From Basidiobolus meristosporus CBS 931.73 (lineage: Eukaryota; Basidiobolomycota; Basidiobolomycetes; Basidiobolales; Basidiobolaceae), in assembly GCA_002104905.1 (NCBI GenBank), contig MCFE01000006.1, positions 62,001-126,000 of the forward strand: 64,000 bases of DNA, given 5' to 3'. A model generated the notes under the pieces. That model worked only from the letters and a program-made list of their open reading frames with translations. It made no database searches and was not told the DNA's origin. A program made the translations under genes and the position numbers. The stretch's first letter is position 1; each line of letters starts with the position of its first letter. This document shows, one piece after another, positions 34,647 to 45,501 of this stretch.

Positions 34647-34940
34647 TGTAAATTATCTAATTACACCCGGATATTCACCCAAATCAGTCACTTCAATCAT
34701 TACCTACAAATCTCAGAGAATTCTGACTAAACTCCTGGCTGGGATTTACTTTGAATATTTTCACAAAAATATCAGTTACCAAGAACATGAGATTTCTAAA
34801 AGTTGTCCAATCAGCCCCAAGCTTTGCACACATATTTTTGGGACCTTGTTTTGTTTTCCAAGACCATGTAAAAGTATAAATACCACTTTACATTCAATAA
34901 ATGTGCATGGTTTACTTATGAATATCTCAAGAATGTCCCA
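34647..34940 (+). repeat. Inverted LTR copy D
   Basis: Reverse complement of A-C. Starts TGTAAATTATC, keeps GGATATTCACCCAAAT, CATTACCTACAAATCTCAGAG, GTTACCAAGAACATGAGA and AGTTGTCCAATCAGCCCCAA, and loses similarity after TTCAATAAATGTG. It belongs to the RNase H remnant just upstream. Confidence 0.75.
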
Positions 34941-35566
34941 CTCTGTAATTGGCATATATTTATTTCTCACAACAATATCATGTAGAGGGGCTCTAAATCG
35001 GCAGTAACATTGAAATTACAGCAGAAATAAGTTCTGAAGTTAATTGATGTGACAAGTCGAGATACCTCAAGAGTGTTTTCTACCTGGTACTAGCTGCAAA
35101 GATGACTAGATATGAGAGGATGGTTTAGTAGCGTAGAGGAAATCTATGCCCAAATGTAGAAAGACGAGTACAACGATTTTCCGTGTGAACCAGAAGTCCA
35201 GGTGATTGATTTCACAAAGTACCGTCAAAGACACAATTCCCCATTTTCAGTTGATAGAGGCTGTAGCAAATTTGACTTGCATCAGTAACAAGGGTATTTT
35301 TGGTTGTGGTAGTAATTGCTGGCATTAATCATTTGACTGACATTTTATATATATTATCCACTATATTCAATCTTATATTCAACTTTCGGGTAGCAATGGG
35401 GGTCTTTGACTTTACTATTTCGGGTTCTGACCATCTGTAAAACTAGTACAAAGGGGGCTATGTATATGATACGCTCAGCATCTCAGAAGCCTGGCTGGTG
35501 CAAAAGCTTGACTCAACCAGATATCAAGGCGTTAGCTAGAGTAATCCCAGGTATGTCAGTATATAT
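34941..35566. other. Spacer between LTR D and protease gene
   Basis: About 630 bp. No gene or repeat recognised; should include the polyadenylation region of the aspartic protease. Confidence 0.4.
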
Positions 35567-36794
35567 CTAGTATGTAGATTCTGCCTCAGGGATGACTGTA
35601 ATCACTTACCAAAACCAATCTGTTTTCTTTCACAATCGAATATACTGTAATACTTCCTTAGAAATACCACTCCAAACACCCATTGAGGATACTCGTGACT
35701 GTCTTCTCTGAATACAGTCTTACATTTACCATCGGCTTCATTGATATATTCCGCCGGTCCAAGATCGTAACCCCTTCCTCTAATAATGAAGTGTAAAGTC
35801 GGTAGGTTGTGTATGCTGGAGCATTGGATGTGGCCTTTTCTGTCGGCTCCAATTATTCGATGAATCTGGTTGATATGATGCTTGGGTCCAACTATCATGG
35901 ATGACCCAGAATCAATCAATATTGAATAATTGTCGTTCCAATCCACTATGGAGGAGGCACCGAGATAGACCTGGTCTAAAGGTATCTCCCACTGACTCGG
36001 GTTCACAACTGGTACCCAATGAATTGGTCCTTCGAATGCTAAATGGTCGTAACCTCCAAAAGTAATAGAGCTGTAGCCGGTGGTTTCTTTGAGCGAAAAT
36101 GCAAAGATCGGTCTTAAGGATGGATACAAACGAGTGATGGACTGTATTGGCCGTTTATCAACTAGGGGATGTGATTAGCACTCTGCGCTGATAAGATGGT
36201 GGAAAATTGATGCTACTGACGTGCCACTGAATTGAGGGGTGAGCCTAAACCGAATACACCATCAAATCGGTAGTTTCGAAATTCTTTGGACAACTCAGTT
36301 GCTTCAATGATTGGTTGCGGATATATCTTCAATGAGCCCAGATGTACAATATCTTGGCCTAATATCCCGGTGATTTTCCCACGCGCGTACTCTAACTCTA
36401 CTGGATTGTCGAGGAATTCGTACGTTTGGGACAGGGATGAGTTGAAGGCATAGGTTCTGTTGCCACCTTCTGGCAGAAAAACACTAGGAACCCAAAGATC
36501 TGCGGACCCAGTATCAAATAAGACATTGATTGGCTGAGCTGGGGTTCCTAAAGCCACATCGTTATCAGAAAGCTAATGTTGCACAAAGGATAAACCCAAC
36601 CACATACCTACTCCAATTCGACCATAGTACTACTCAGCTAAATATTAGTTACATACAAATAGAATAGGAAAAATGGCACTTACATAAAGGTTATTACGAT
36701 TGGTTAGAGGAACAGTTACAATGGTAGATAACGGTCTACATAGAACAACCCAACTAAGCTCGGATAGAACTACCAATTTCCGCCAGAGAGACAT
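35567..36794 (-). CDS. Secreted pepsin-like aspartic protease (family A1)
   Basis: Extracellular acid protease with two catalytic aspartates. Five exons can be joined: a signal peptide exon (MSLWRKLVVLSELSWVVL); a microexon-size piece YYGRIGVG; an exon with the first active site DTGSADLW; an exon with FGGYD, the second active site DSGSS, and the last Cys pair; and a short last exon ending ESTY. The second intron ends at GATGTGGCTTTAG, which restores GVGTPAQPINVLFDTGS exactly as in the family. The mature N-terminus (VTVPLTN) follows the signal peptide almost directly: there is no usual 40-60-residue inhibitory prosegment. The predicted mature protein is about 330 residues. An upstream in-frame ATG at 36830 would lengthen the signal region only. 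Confidence 0.9.
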
Positions 36795-37375
36795 ATCAAA
36801 GCAACTGTTTGGTGAATAGCAAAAACTCACGGATTGTATTTATAGCTTGGTTGGCCTCATATCTTTGACTTGTCATAACGGTTGATAGAGCTTAACAGAC
36901 AACTTCAAAGCATCATGTTTCAATAAACTTGACTTATATTGAGAGGCCGGCTTGGCAGTGGTGGAAGCTTCGATTGGCAATATAATGATAATATTGATGA
37001 TCAGTGTACATATTTAGTCGCTAATGTATAGTCAATTGTATTTCTCCATATGGCGTTTCAGCATAAAGCTCGAGAGATAAGAGCGAATAGGGACTGTCAG
37101 ATAAGAAGTGGGAGTTTGCATTGCTTTTATTTGTTGAGAGCCTAAAGTGAAACGCGAATATTCTTTTTTTCTTTACTGTATGATGAGATTTCATCATTAA
37201 GTTTAATGCCAATATAAATGCAATCTGGCTTTTTCATTACACAGAGAAATTCCTATATCAACACACTATCTGTCGCCATCCTCACTACTGTAGCTGACTT
37301 CTAATAAATTCTCAACTGACCCTTGGATCTCTTGTCTGGGCTACTCTAGTCATTGTTCCGGCACCAAACAGAAAG
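36795..37375. other. Divergent intergenic region, protease / CDF transporter
   Basis: About 580 bp between two divergently transcribed genes, so it holds both promoters. A minus frame at 37021-37212 shows no family signal. Confidence 0.45.
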
Positions 37376-38917
37376 ATGCATTCCTCTACCTCAACCGCTG
37401 AATGCCAGTACTCCATTGAGATGGAGGCTACATATAGTGAGCATGGGGTGATGTCACAGCAATCATCCACCTTGACCTCCGGTTGCTTACCTACCATGGC
37501 CAACACTTCGCATCTAGTCCATCGTATTGCTAGCCCTCACGACTTCGAGCAGGAGTCGGATTCCCAGGATGAAGCTGACCCTCTACTACTCGGGACCAGG
37601 CGTATCTCAAATGATGACTTGAAAAAAGTGAAAAAGCAACAGGGAAAGGGAGTGTATTCCTTTTATGAAGAGCAAAACCAAATCATCAACGATTTGCTTT
37701 CCCCTGTGAAGGCTGCTTCTGTTGACGAGGATTCTCGACTAATAAAAGTATGGCATCTTATTTCTGATAGACTCGATAATAATCCAGCTAATTGAATCAT
37801 CTAGGTCAAAATTGCAGTTTATGGCTCCTTTGGGGCTAACATAGCGCTATTTTTTCTACAGCTTTATGCTGCAGTTAACTCTGGGTCGTTGTCTCTCTTT
37901 GCAACTATGGCTGATTCGTTTATGGATCTCTTTTCCAGTGCAGTTCTTGTTTTTGCTGCTAGGGCCGCAACCAACGGCAACCTGCTTAAATATCCTGTCG
38001 TATGTGCGCAGGCCTCGTTCCTATACTGATTCTATCTAAACGTCATCCATTAGGGGAAAGCGCGTATGGAGACGGTCGGAATCATCGTATTCTCAGCATT
38101 GATGGGCGCCCTCTCGTTACAATTAATAGTTCGTGCTCCTTATTGGGTATTTTTTCGGACGAGCACTAACCCACTAGGCAAATCGTAGATTGAGGGAGTT
38201 AGAACACTTCTTGGTCAAAACCATTCACCCGCGCTGGATACCTGGAGTATCGTGTGTGTTTCTTCAGCATTGGTCACCAAGTTCATTTTATATCTTTATT
38301 GTGGAGCACTTCGTGAATTCCCTGCTGCCAAAACTTTTGCACAGGACCATCAGAATGACCTTTTAGTGAACGGGTTTGGTTTGACTGCTTCACTATTAGG
38401 AACAAAGATTGCTTGGTGGATCGACCCAGTTGGGGCTCTGATTGTCGCTCTGGTTATATTGAGGTCTTGGACATCTACAGCATATGGTAATGACTGTTAT
38501 CAACATGGGTGTCTATCACACAAGATTGATTTTAATGGCTGCTCTGTTTCAAGAAAACATTCAATTGATTGTTGGGAAATCAGCGGATGCGAATTTCTTG
38601 AAGAAAGTCACCTATATTGGTTAGTCAATTAGAGACCATCCTTCTAAATTCAGCCAGGACTAACCTTTTTAATGCGCGCAGCATTGACTCATCACCCTAA
38701 GGTCCTACAAGTAGACACTTGTCGCGCTTATCACGCAGGCAACAATATGTTGGTTGAAGTTGATATCGTCATGTCACCCGATACACCACTAAGTGAAAGT
38801 CACGATATCGGCGAGAGTTTACAAATCAAATTAGAAACATTACCAAATGTAGAGCGAGCTTTTGTACATGTAGATTACGAAACAAGTCATCAACCGGAAC
38901 ATCAAAAATTCTTATGA
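37376..38917 (+). CDS. Cation diffusion facilitator, manganese-type
   Basis: Membrane antiporter moving divalent metal out of the cytosol in exchange for protons. Exon 1 (37376-37747) encodes a polar N-terminus of 124 residues; five more exons join in frame: VKIAVYGSFGANIALFFL onward, GKARMETVGII, IEGVRTLLGQN, ENIQLIVGKSAD and ALTHHPKVLQVD. The transport site in helix 2 reads DSFMD and in helix 5 DHQND, that is DxxxD in both. In plant and fungal CDFs this pattern marks the manganese branch rather than the zinc branch (HxxxD in helix 5). The C-terminal cytosolic domain (THHPKVLQVDTCRAYHAGNN ... VHVDYE) is complete. About 425 residues. The target organelle is unknown. Confidence 0.92.
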
Positions 38918-39665
38918 GATCTTGTTGACGGTGACTCATGCAAGTAAGAAATGATCAGCTGGAAATCCATCCCGATTCCATACAGTATTTGCATGATTTC
39001 AATATTTATGCATGGTATATTCTACATAAACTATCCTGATTATCTTGATACGCATCGAATTGTCTCTGGATAATGTATCTAGGTAATATCTGAGACATTA
39101 TTTTTAATTTTGCGCTGACAGCCTCTTGAGAGAAGTTATTTGGTAGGGATGTTGAAAATGGTTTAGATCATGTCTCATGAGAGTGAGCCATGATCGCTGA
39201 CAATAGTTATCTTTGGTGGATTTACAAAGGAGGTTTGAGGTTGAGTAATCAAAAACGAGTTTGTTGCTAATAGGTAGCCGGTCACGACCAATATTTTAGA
39301 GGTTGTGGTCATTCCCATCTTTTATCCGCTTGGTCAATGGCACAGTACATTGTGTCATGTCAACAGCCCCAACAAACTGTAAGATAGGGTAGTTTAGGTG
39401 AAGATTTTCTTTATTTTTGAAGCATGGGACTTCCAAGTTCCAGCTGGCAGTCATTGGCTCTGAAAGTTGCTCGAAGATATCTAAGTAATCAAGCTTCCAG
39501 TGCTGCTGATATATTGAATTAAAGAACATGAAAAATCGTGATTTGTGTACAAGTATGGAAGGAGCTCTCAAAGAAATGGTAACTATACAGGATTACGAAA
39601 GGTAGTCACTAATTGACATGCTCAAAGATCTAATCGAAGATCTTCCCGACCCAGATTATGGCGAC
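38918..39665. other. Convergent spacer with possible transposase scrap
   Basis: About 750 bp between convergent genes. A minus frame at 39296-39571 contains LQFVGAVDMTQCTVP, which faintly recalls DDE transposases but is too short to call. Confidence 0.35.
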
Positions 39666-40922
39666 TTATAGGCACATTGGAATTCCATTCGGAGGTTTCT
39701 CTGACTGATCATTGTTCTTCCTCTCCGTTGTTTGGATTACCTTGTCCTCCAGGCTGAGATTACTAGTCAAGTAGATATTATACCCACTCTCTTCAGTCCC
39801 AGAGATTGATAAGTTAATATCAGAGTTGCGTGATGGATTCAGATGCACTATGTATGGGCGGTCAATTGTCTCACTCTCGGACACGGTGTTTGCGTTGTCG
39901 GACAATTGACACTTTTTCAAGCACCATAGTACAACCTTAGGCTTCCATGGTACAACATCATCCAGAGTATTCGAGGAGGTTAAGGAGCTAGCGTAACGGT
40001 CTGAAAGGTCGGCGTGGATACGTTTATACGCATGAACAACGGCTGGATCAAACAGAAACACCAGTGTATTGAACGTTCCTTGCAACGCACCAGCAAAGTA
40101 AGCCAAGAAGAATAGGTAAAAGTTTGCCTCCCTGTGAACGTAGACATCCATTTCTTGCATTATGTTGACACCCTGAGTGAAGATGGGAATTATCGGGTAT
40201 AGCACAATTCGACGTACAGCCTTAAGAACGTCCCTGTCGATATTGGTTTTGCCCTGCCATTCTGATCCAAGCTCATGACTTGCGGTGTGTTGGATTTGCT
40301 CCCGAATAATCCGGCTTTCCTTCACTAGCTTGTAGATCACCAGGCTGACCGCAATCGTGCAATAGAGTACGCTTATTGCGATCCAACCCAAGTAGGTCAT
40401 CCACTCCCAGAGTATGGTTTTGGAGGTGTAACTGTTGGTCCACCAGCAGGTTTCAGCAATTGAATAGTATCCGTACTTTCCTTCGAAGAATGGGGTGAGG
40501 CTTATGATCAGGGAGAGAGAAAATGATATAATGTAGTAATATTTCACATAGCTAGAGGTATTACTTTTTCCGTGGACAAAAACTATTTGTAAATTAAAGG
40601 CGATCATAGTGTTCAAAAATAAATAAAGAAGAGTGAACCATACGATGAGCCAAACGCTCAACGCACACCAAATGCTGTCGTTGTTGTTCTGTACGTTCAA
40701 TATCTGGGCACCACAGAAGCCAACATCCACCAGCGCCATCCATTTGTTTAGCCTTAGTGAGACTCGGTTTACCAGGTGTCGATCGTAGTACTTCAATCCC
40801 AGTAATAAAAGAAAAGCGGTAGCTGAGAAGGCCATGGAAATGCAGTTCGCGGCCAGTGCTGCAGTAAATACCGATCCATACTGATTATTTATGTTGGAGA
40901 AAACCGGTACCGTCGTCAACAT
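39666..40922 (-). CDS. 7TM receptor, cAMP-receptor/Git3-like
   Basis: Intronless 418-residue G-protein-coupled receptor candidate. Seven hydrophobic helices span roughly residues 18-45, 60-80, 86-112, 128-148, 172-198, 236-252 and 268-295. Extracellular and membrane-side cysteines (FCGAQIL, WCALSVW, TCWWTN) could form the usual disulfide. The third cytoplasmic loop has about 40 residues and is charged (KESRIIREQIQ ... DVLKAVRRIVLYPI); a Pro in helix 6 follows. A polar C-terminal tail of about 110 residues is rich in Ser/Thr. The overall shape fits fungal glucose/cAMP-receptor-like GPCRs that couple to class III G-alpha proteins, such as the one at 12948-14590; that pairing is an inference. 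The start at 40922 is the first ATG and leaves a short extracellular N-terminus. Confidence 0.85.
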   Translation of the reverse strand: MLTTVPVFSNINNQYGSVFTAALAANCISMAFSATAFLLLLGLKYYDRHLVNRVSLRLNKWMALVDVGFCGAQILNVQNNNDSIWCALSVWLIVWFTLLYLFLNTMIAFNLQIVFVHGKSNTSSYVKYYYIISFSLSLIISLTPFFEGKYGYYSIAETCWWTNSYTSKTILWEWMTYLGWIAISVLYCTIAVSLVIYKLVKESRIIREQIQHTASHELGSEWQGKTNIDRDVLKAVRRIVLYPIIPIFTQGVNIMQEMDVYVHREANFYLFFLAYFAGALQGTFNTLVFLFDPAVVHAYKRIHADLSDRYASSLTSSNTLDDVVPWKPKVVLWCLKKCQLSDNANTVSESETIDRPYIVHLNPSRNSDINLSISGTEESGYNIYLTSNLSLEDKVIQTTERKNNDQSEKPPNGIPMCL

Positions 40923-42690
40923 GCTACCGTCTGTCCGCTATTTCTCTCAGCGGTTATATCACGAAGTGAGGTGAAGATGCTCTGTAAATATGCAGGTCAG
41001 GATATGGCTCATTTATGATCGAAACAAGGTGGTAAGCTCAATGGCCTCTTTGTTACAAGAGGTTGAATTCTTTATGGTAAAGTAGACGAGAATGAAGCTG
41101 AGATAGGATTTGTGAGTGAGATCTTGCTGCCGTGAAGGCTAGGATTAGAAATCGAGTGAGCAATCAAAATAGTACAAGCAGCAGTGAGGAGAATCACAAG
41201 GCTATATTCAAGAATTGGATTTAGGAATTTGGGTGCTTTAATACATTCGAATATTAGGGGTGAATCACCAACCACTAGATTGTTATGAATATCTTTGAAT
41301 CTACAACATCATCCCCTCATACGAATTAGGTCTTGCATTAGAAAAGAAGAGACGGGGTACGGGAGAGACCTAGTCAACCACCATCTGTGGTTCCAACTTC
41401 ACTGAGATAATCATCGAATCAATTTTCGCCTTGGCTTTTTTTACAAATGAGGTGTCGTAAAACGAAACTAATCGATGGTGAAATCTCCCACTTGCTTGTG
41501 ATTCAACTCAGGCTTTTTTGAGCCGCGGCTGGGTCGAATTCTTTTGGGTTTGGTTTTAAAGTGGGCCTCGGAAACCCATTTATCGCAGTCGAAAACTCAA
41601 CTAAACCTAACCACTTCCGCACCAATGGCGTTAGAAATGAAAATTCCTTGCCACTGCTTGGATCCAATTTTATTAATATCTACAATGCAGCCAAGCCGAT
41701 TGAACAGCCTTTGGAAAAGGAAACACGGATCAGCTCCGAGTACTTTACGGCGGCAGCGACAATGGGGACATCTGCGATGGTTCTAAGACAATATTTTGCT
41801 TGATGTTTCCGTTACTCCAACCCAATCATAGGACGATCATGAGTGGGTGAAGCCTAAGGCACCTATGATACGAGTGTAGCCATTACAAACTGCTGATGTT
41901 GTATATGAAACGATACATCCCAATAATGGGATGAAGCCCACGTACCGAAACAATAATTCTTTCCGCATATTATTGTTATAAAATTAACTCTAGTCTACAT
42001 AGCCAATGATCGCGACGTGTTTGTTAATCTTCTGCAAAGCCAATCGCCAACCCGCTCTATGCGAATTCCTCTGCACCATCTCTAGCTGGTCAATCACCTA
42101 GATTACATCATCGAGAGTAGGGGTCGAGGTGCTATGAGCTGCAGTTGCCTGTACGCTCTGTTATCAATGGTTGGGCAGCACTGACTGCCCTGAGGTACCT
42201 TGGCAGCGACAGCACCTTCTTTCCGACGTTGACATGCAGACTGACCGCATTGTTTGTTATGAATCCAGTGTGTCAAAGCAGGACATCCCAGGCTCTGCTT
42301 GATCACGAAGTCGATTTACTGTTGTATTGAATGATGACCATTCTCTGGGTTGTTGAGCACAATATCTAATGATTTTACACAGCACCAATCAGACTCCCCA
42401 AGCGCCTGATCGCATGCCAGCGAGTTTGGCTTAGATGTCAACATGTGATGGTGTTCATGCCATCCCTGAAGCTAATCTCCTTTTCTCCTAACCGCATGAT
42501 ACTCGAAATCTACCCTTTGATTGCCAACGTTGCTTATCCAATGTGTCAACCGAGACACAATTGAGCCTTCGCTATGGGGTAAATTTGAGAGCAGTATGCG
42601 CAAGTGAAATCGATGTGATACTTGATTTTCTATTGATTTTATTTATTATTTATAAACGAACAATCTCGATTCTCTAATATATTAATGGAT
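40923..42690. other. Intergenic stretch
   Basis: About 1.8 kb. It contains a plus frame of 80 codons at 41561-41803 that is also open on the opposite strand, so I do not call it a gene. The receptor promoter should lie in the first few hundred bases. No repeat or RNA gene recognised. Confidence 0.4.
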
Positions 42691-43685
42691 TTAGGCAAAG
42701 ACCTGGTCTACTGGGTCTTCCTCTAACTGAGCCTCAGACAGCTTAGCCTCACGCTGCTTCTGAGCAGCAGTACGAGTGGTGTATTTGGTGGCCTTTTGGC
42801 GACGCATACTGGCACGAACGGCGTTGGGCGAGATGTATTGAGCATTTTCGTAAAGGGTTGCTCCTCCGAAACTACCTTGGAATATACGAATAGGGTTGAG
42901 GACGAAACGAGGACCAATCTCGACCAAACTCATCTCCTTCTTTAAGGTGCCATCCAAAGCATCCTTCTCCACAATTTGGTAGTTACGGAACCAGATACGG
43001 TTGTCGACAATAGAAAAGGAGATGACGTGATCAATGAAAGGCTTGCTCTTTCTAGTTCCCTTGGGGACACCGAATACTTGAGTGAACACCTCCTTCAAGA
43101 GACCGTAATGTGGCTCACTATCAAAGTTTTTGTCGAAAGAGAGAATGTGACGGGAGCCCTTGAGGCAGTTTCCGGTCATTTTCAACTCGTCCATGGTGTG
43201 GACTAACGCATGAAAGAAGACTAGTAAATAACATATCCTTAACCCAGATGTGGGGAATGATCTACTTACTGTTCTGGACGTGGAACTTCGCACTAGGACC
43301 GTTGGGGGTTTTAGAGATCCAAAGGTAAAGATCTTGATGCTTGCGTGACTCAAAGTATATACAGTTGTTGCAGTTGTTGAGTTCGGCCAATTCATTTAAA
43401 ATGTAAAGTTTGGACTTCGAATCGAGTTTGGTGTCTAAGGGAAATTCAAGTGATTAGTGGTTTGTGATATAGCAACACCTCGACCTCAGTAAGACTCGAG
43501 TTGGATTTACCTTTCTTTGCTTGAGGAAGAAGAGCCTCCAAATCAGTCATCAGATGTCTTTGTCTATAGGTAATACCACGAGAAGTGAGCATCATAACTC
43601 TTTGCTTGTTTCTGACCACAGGCTTGTCAGCACCCGAGTCTTTGTCAGCATTCTTTTTCGCGGCGTTTTTGAATACAGTAGCCAT
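42691..43685 (-). CDS. BRX1: Ribosome biogenesis protein BRX1
   Basis: Nucleolar Brix-domain protein needed to assemble the 60S ribosomal subunit. Three exons, 43511-43685, 43270-43434 and 42691-43202, give 283 residues. The N-terminus has basic, Asp-rich sequence and then RVMMLTSRGITYRQRHLM; the Brix core reads KLYILNELAELNNCNNCIYF and LYLWISKTPNGPS; the second junction gives VQNIHTMDELKMTGNCLKGS, as expected for the family. Later stretches include FIDHVISFSIVDNRIWFRNY and FVLNPIRIFQGSFGG. Start and stop match normal family length. A perfect RRPE-like palindrome sits 223 bp upstream of the ATG. Confidence 0.97.
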
Positions 43686-44358
43686 GGTATTCTAGTCCAG
43701 AAGGGAAGTAAATAAGATAGGGAAAGACCGAGAAGGAATACTAAAGCTGAATGTATATAAAATACCAGAGAAAATAATCACTAGATTTCCAAGCGAACTT
43801 TTCTCCTCCAGGAAAATGATTTTTTTTTTTTACGTCGAAACGATTTTTTGGAAAAAAAAACCGCTTTGAATCACACTCAAATTCAGCCTCACATGCCTTG
43901 GATTGCGTTTGAAAATTTTCAAAATGATCGATAGCTTTTGTGGTAGTCATGTTCTAAAACTTAATCAGGATTTGGTTCATCCATGGACTCGCAAAATGCA
44001 TGATGATACAATTTTTACGACAGTGGCCAGTTTGCATTTGAAATATTTGAGTAAAGAAGGGGATGATCATTCTCGGAATCTACGTAAATTCGTGTGTCAA
44101 GGGTTTAGGTCTGTTCGTAGTGGAGCATTCCTAGCTTCTCACTGATTGCACTTCGGGTTTCCTCGTGTGGACGGATCACATAAAAAGCCAGTATATGATA
44201 AATAATGGCTCATAAGACATGAAACTCTATATAATAAGGTGAACTCGTAGATATTGGTTTATTCATGTCAATTAAAATAAGGGAAATGGGGCTGCTATAT
44301 CGACCACCGTGATGAGTCGCCATATCGCTACTTCATCTGCCATTAGGAATAGGCTCCA
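43686..44358. other. Intergenic spacer / BRX1 promoter
   Basis: About 670 bp. Near 43818-43860 an 11-12-nt T run and a 9-nt A run lie close together, a typical nucleosome-excluding promoter feature. The RRPE-like palindrome lies further upstream. No gene recognised. Confidence 0.5.
43908..43923. promoter_or_regulatory. RRPE-like palindrome upstream of BRX1
   Basis: TTTGAAAATTTTCAAA is a perfect 16-bp palindrome holding GAAAATTTTC, the core of the yeast rRNA-processing element bound by Stb3 in promoters of ribosome-biogenesis genes. BRX1 is such a gene in yeast. No accompanying PAC box (GATGAG) was seen. Function here is inferred. Confidence 0.4.
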
Positions 44359-45501
44359 TCAAATAAATCTCTCTCCAATTGCCTTAAGGGGTATATCGAT
44401 TGGCAATTGCTTTGTGCTCTCGCCTTGGAGCTCTGAGTCGACTCTGGTGAAATGATCCGGTAGAGACGGCCGCCGCAAAACTCCATGACAACGTTTATCC
44501 CCTGTCCATGTTTTGTTTCTTTGGAGTTTTTCACTGACACTTCCCATCACTTTTGCGATGGTGGACCATGGGAATGCGCTCGTTGATAGCCTAGAAAGTT
44601 CTGTATGAGTTAAGTTGTCCTGGCCGCTGTGCTGTACGGGAAGGTCACATACCAATAATCGGTTGCGGAGTTAAATGTTCTTGAAGAAGCTGAGGAAGAA
44701 AGTCGTGGCCGTGGGACTGGACGTTGCGTGGATGTTTCGCTGGCCAGCGGCGAAAAAAATATGGCCCTTTGCTCCAAACAGTTCTTCTGCTCAATTTCCT
44801 CGCCCATCAATAGCTTTACTCCAATTGTTTCGATCTCTTTCTGGCTAATACTGCAGAGATCGCTCGGAAGATAAATGTTTTCACGAATTTGGATCGGGTC
44901 TGTTGGCCATAACTTGTTGATTCTTCGCAGGCGCTCGACCTTCAAAATATATGGAAGATTAGTTGAACAGTCACTATGAGATGACAAATCGATTCGGCGG
45001 TACCTCGATCCCATATCTAAGAGCTACACCATGAATCGTATCCGCTTGGGTAACTTTGTGCACAATAAATTGTTTCGATTTGATAGTCAATGTTGGAACT
45101 GACATAGACCTTGGTCTGGTAATAGGGCTTGAGATGGCTTCGTGAATCTCCGCTCGTACGGCCGCTTGTGAATCTATCTTGAACTCTTCATCGGAGGGTG
45201 TGGTCAGTGGATCTTGTTGGATCTTCCCGGTAATCCGGGAGAAGGTAGCTGGTCGTCTAGGGTTAAGTGGGTGATATAATACATGTTCTACATTTTTTAC
45301 GGATTGTGGTGAGGTTGTAGCAATGGCTGGGGATAAAGTCGATCGAGGTTCTGGCCTTGAAATGGGGTGTGAGGTGCTAATGTCTGGGTCAACCTGTGAG
45401 ATTGAATTCGAGTTTTCGGAATCTTCTACAGAGTCTGGAAAAGAGGGGCTTTTAAAAGAAAGGTGCGCATGATTAGGCAAGGGGAGATGAAGGGTAGCCA
45501 T
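44359..45501 (-). CDS. Intracellular LysM-domain protein
   Basis: Single LysM domain without a signal peptide, like LYSMD1/2-type eukaryotic proteins rather than secreted chitin-binding effectors. Three exons join in frame. Exon 1 has a Ser/Pro-rich, disordered N-terminus of about 145 residues and then the LysM start FIVHKVTQADTIHGVALRYG. An intron beginning GTACCG splits the domain after GIE. Exon 2 completes it with VERLRRINKLWPTDPIQIRE and LYLP-like ending, followed by a polar stretch. The splice TATTG/G gives DYWLSTSAFP and a tail ending ERFI. Length is about 320 residues. The ligand is unknown; cytosolic members do not necessarily bind glycans. Confidence 0.88.

Noticed and set aside
39296-39571. 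Possible DDE transposase scrap
   Set aside because: One short stretch (FVGAVDMTQ) recalls the family, but no other motif, terminal repeat or second fragment is present.
41561-41803. 80-codon plus-strand frame
   Set aside because: The opposite strand is also open over much of it, and no domain, intron support or neighbour context backs it.
43230-43241. ATATCCTTAAC resembling a U12 signal in BRX1 intron 2
   Set aside because: It lies on the plus strand, while BRX1 is on the minus strand; that intron has normal GTAAGT and AG ends.
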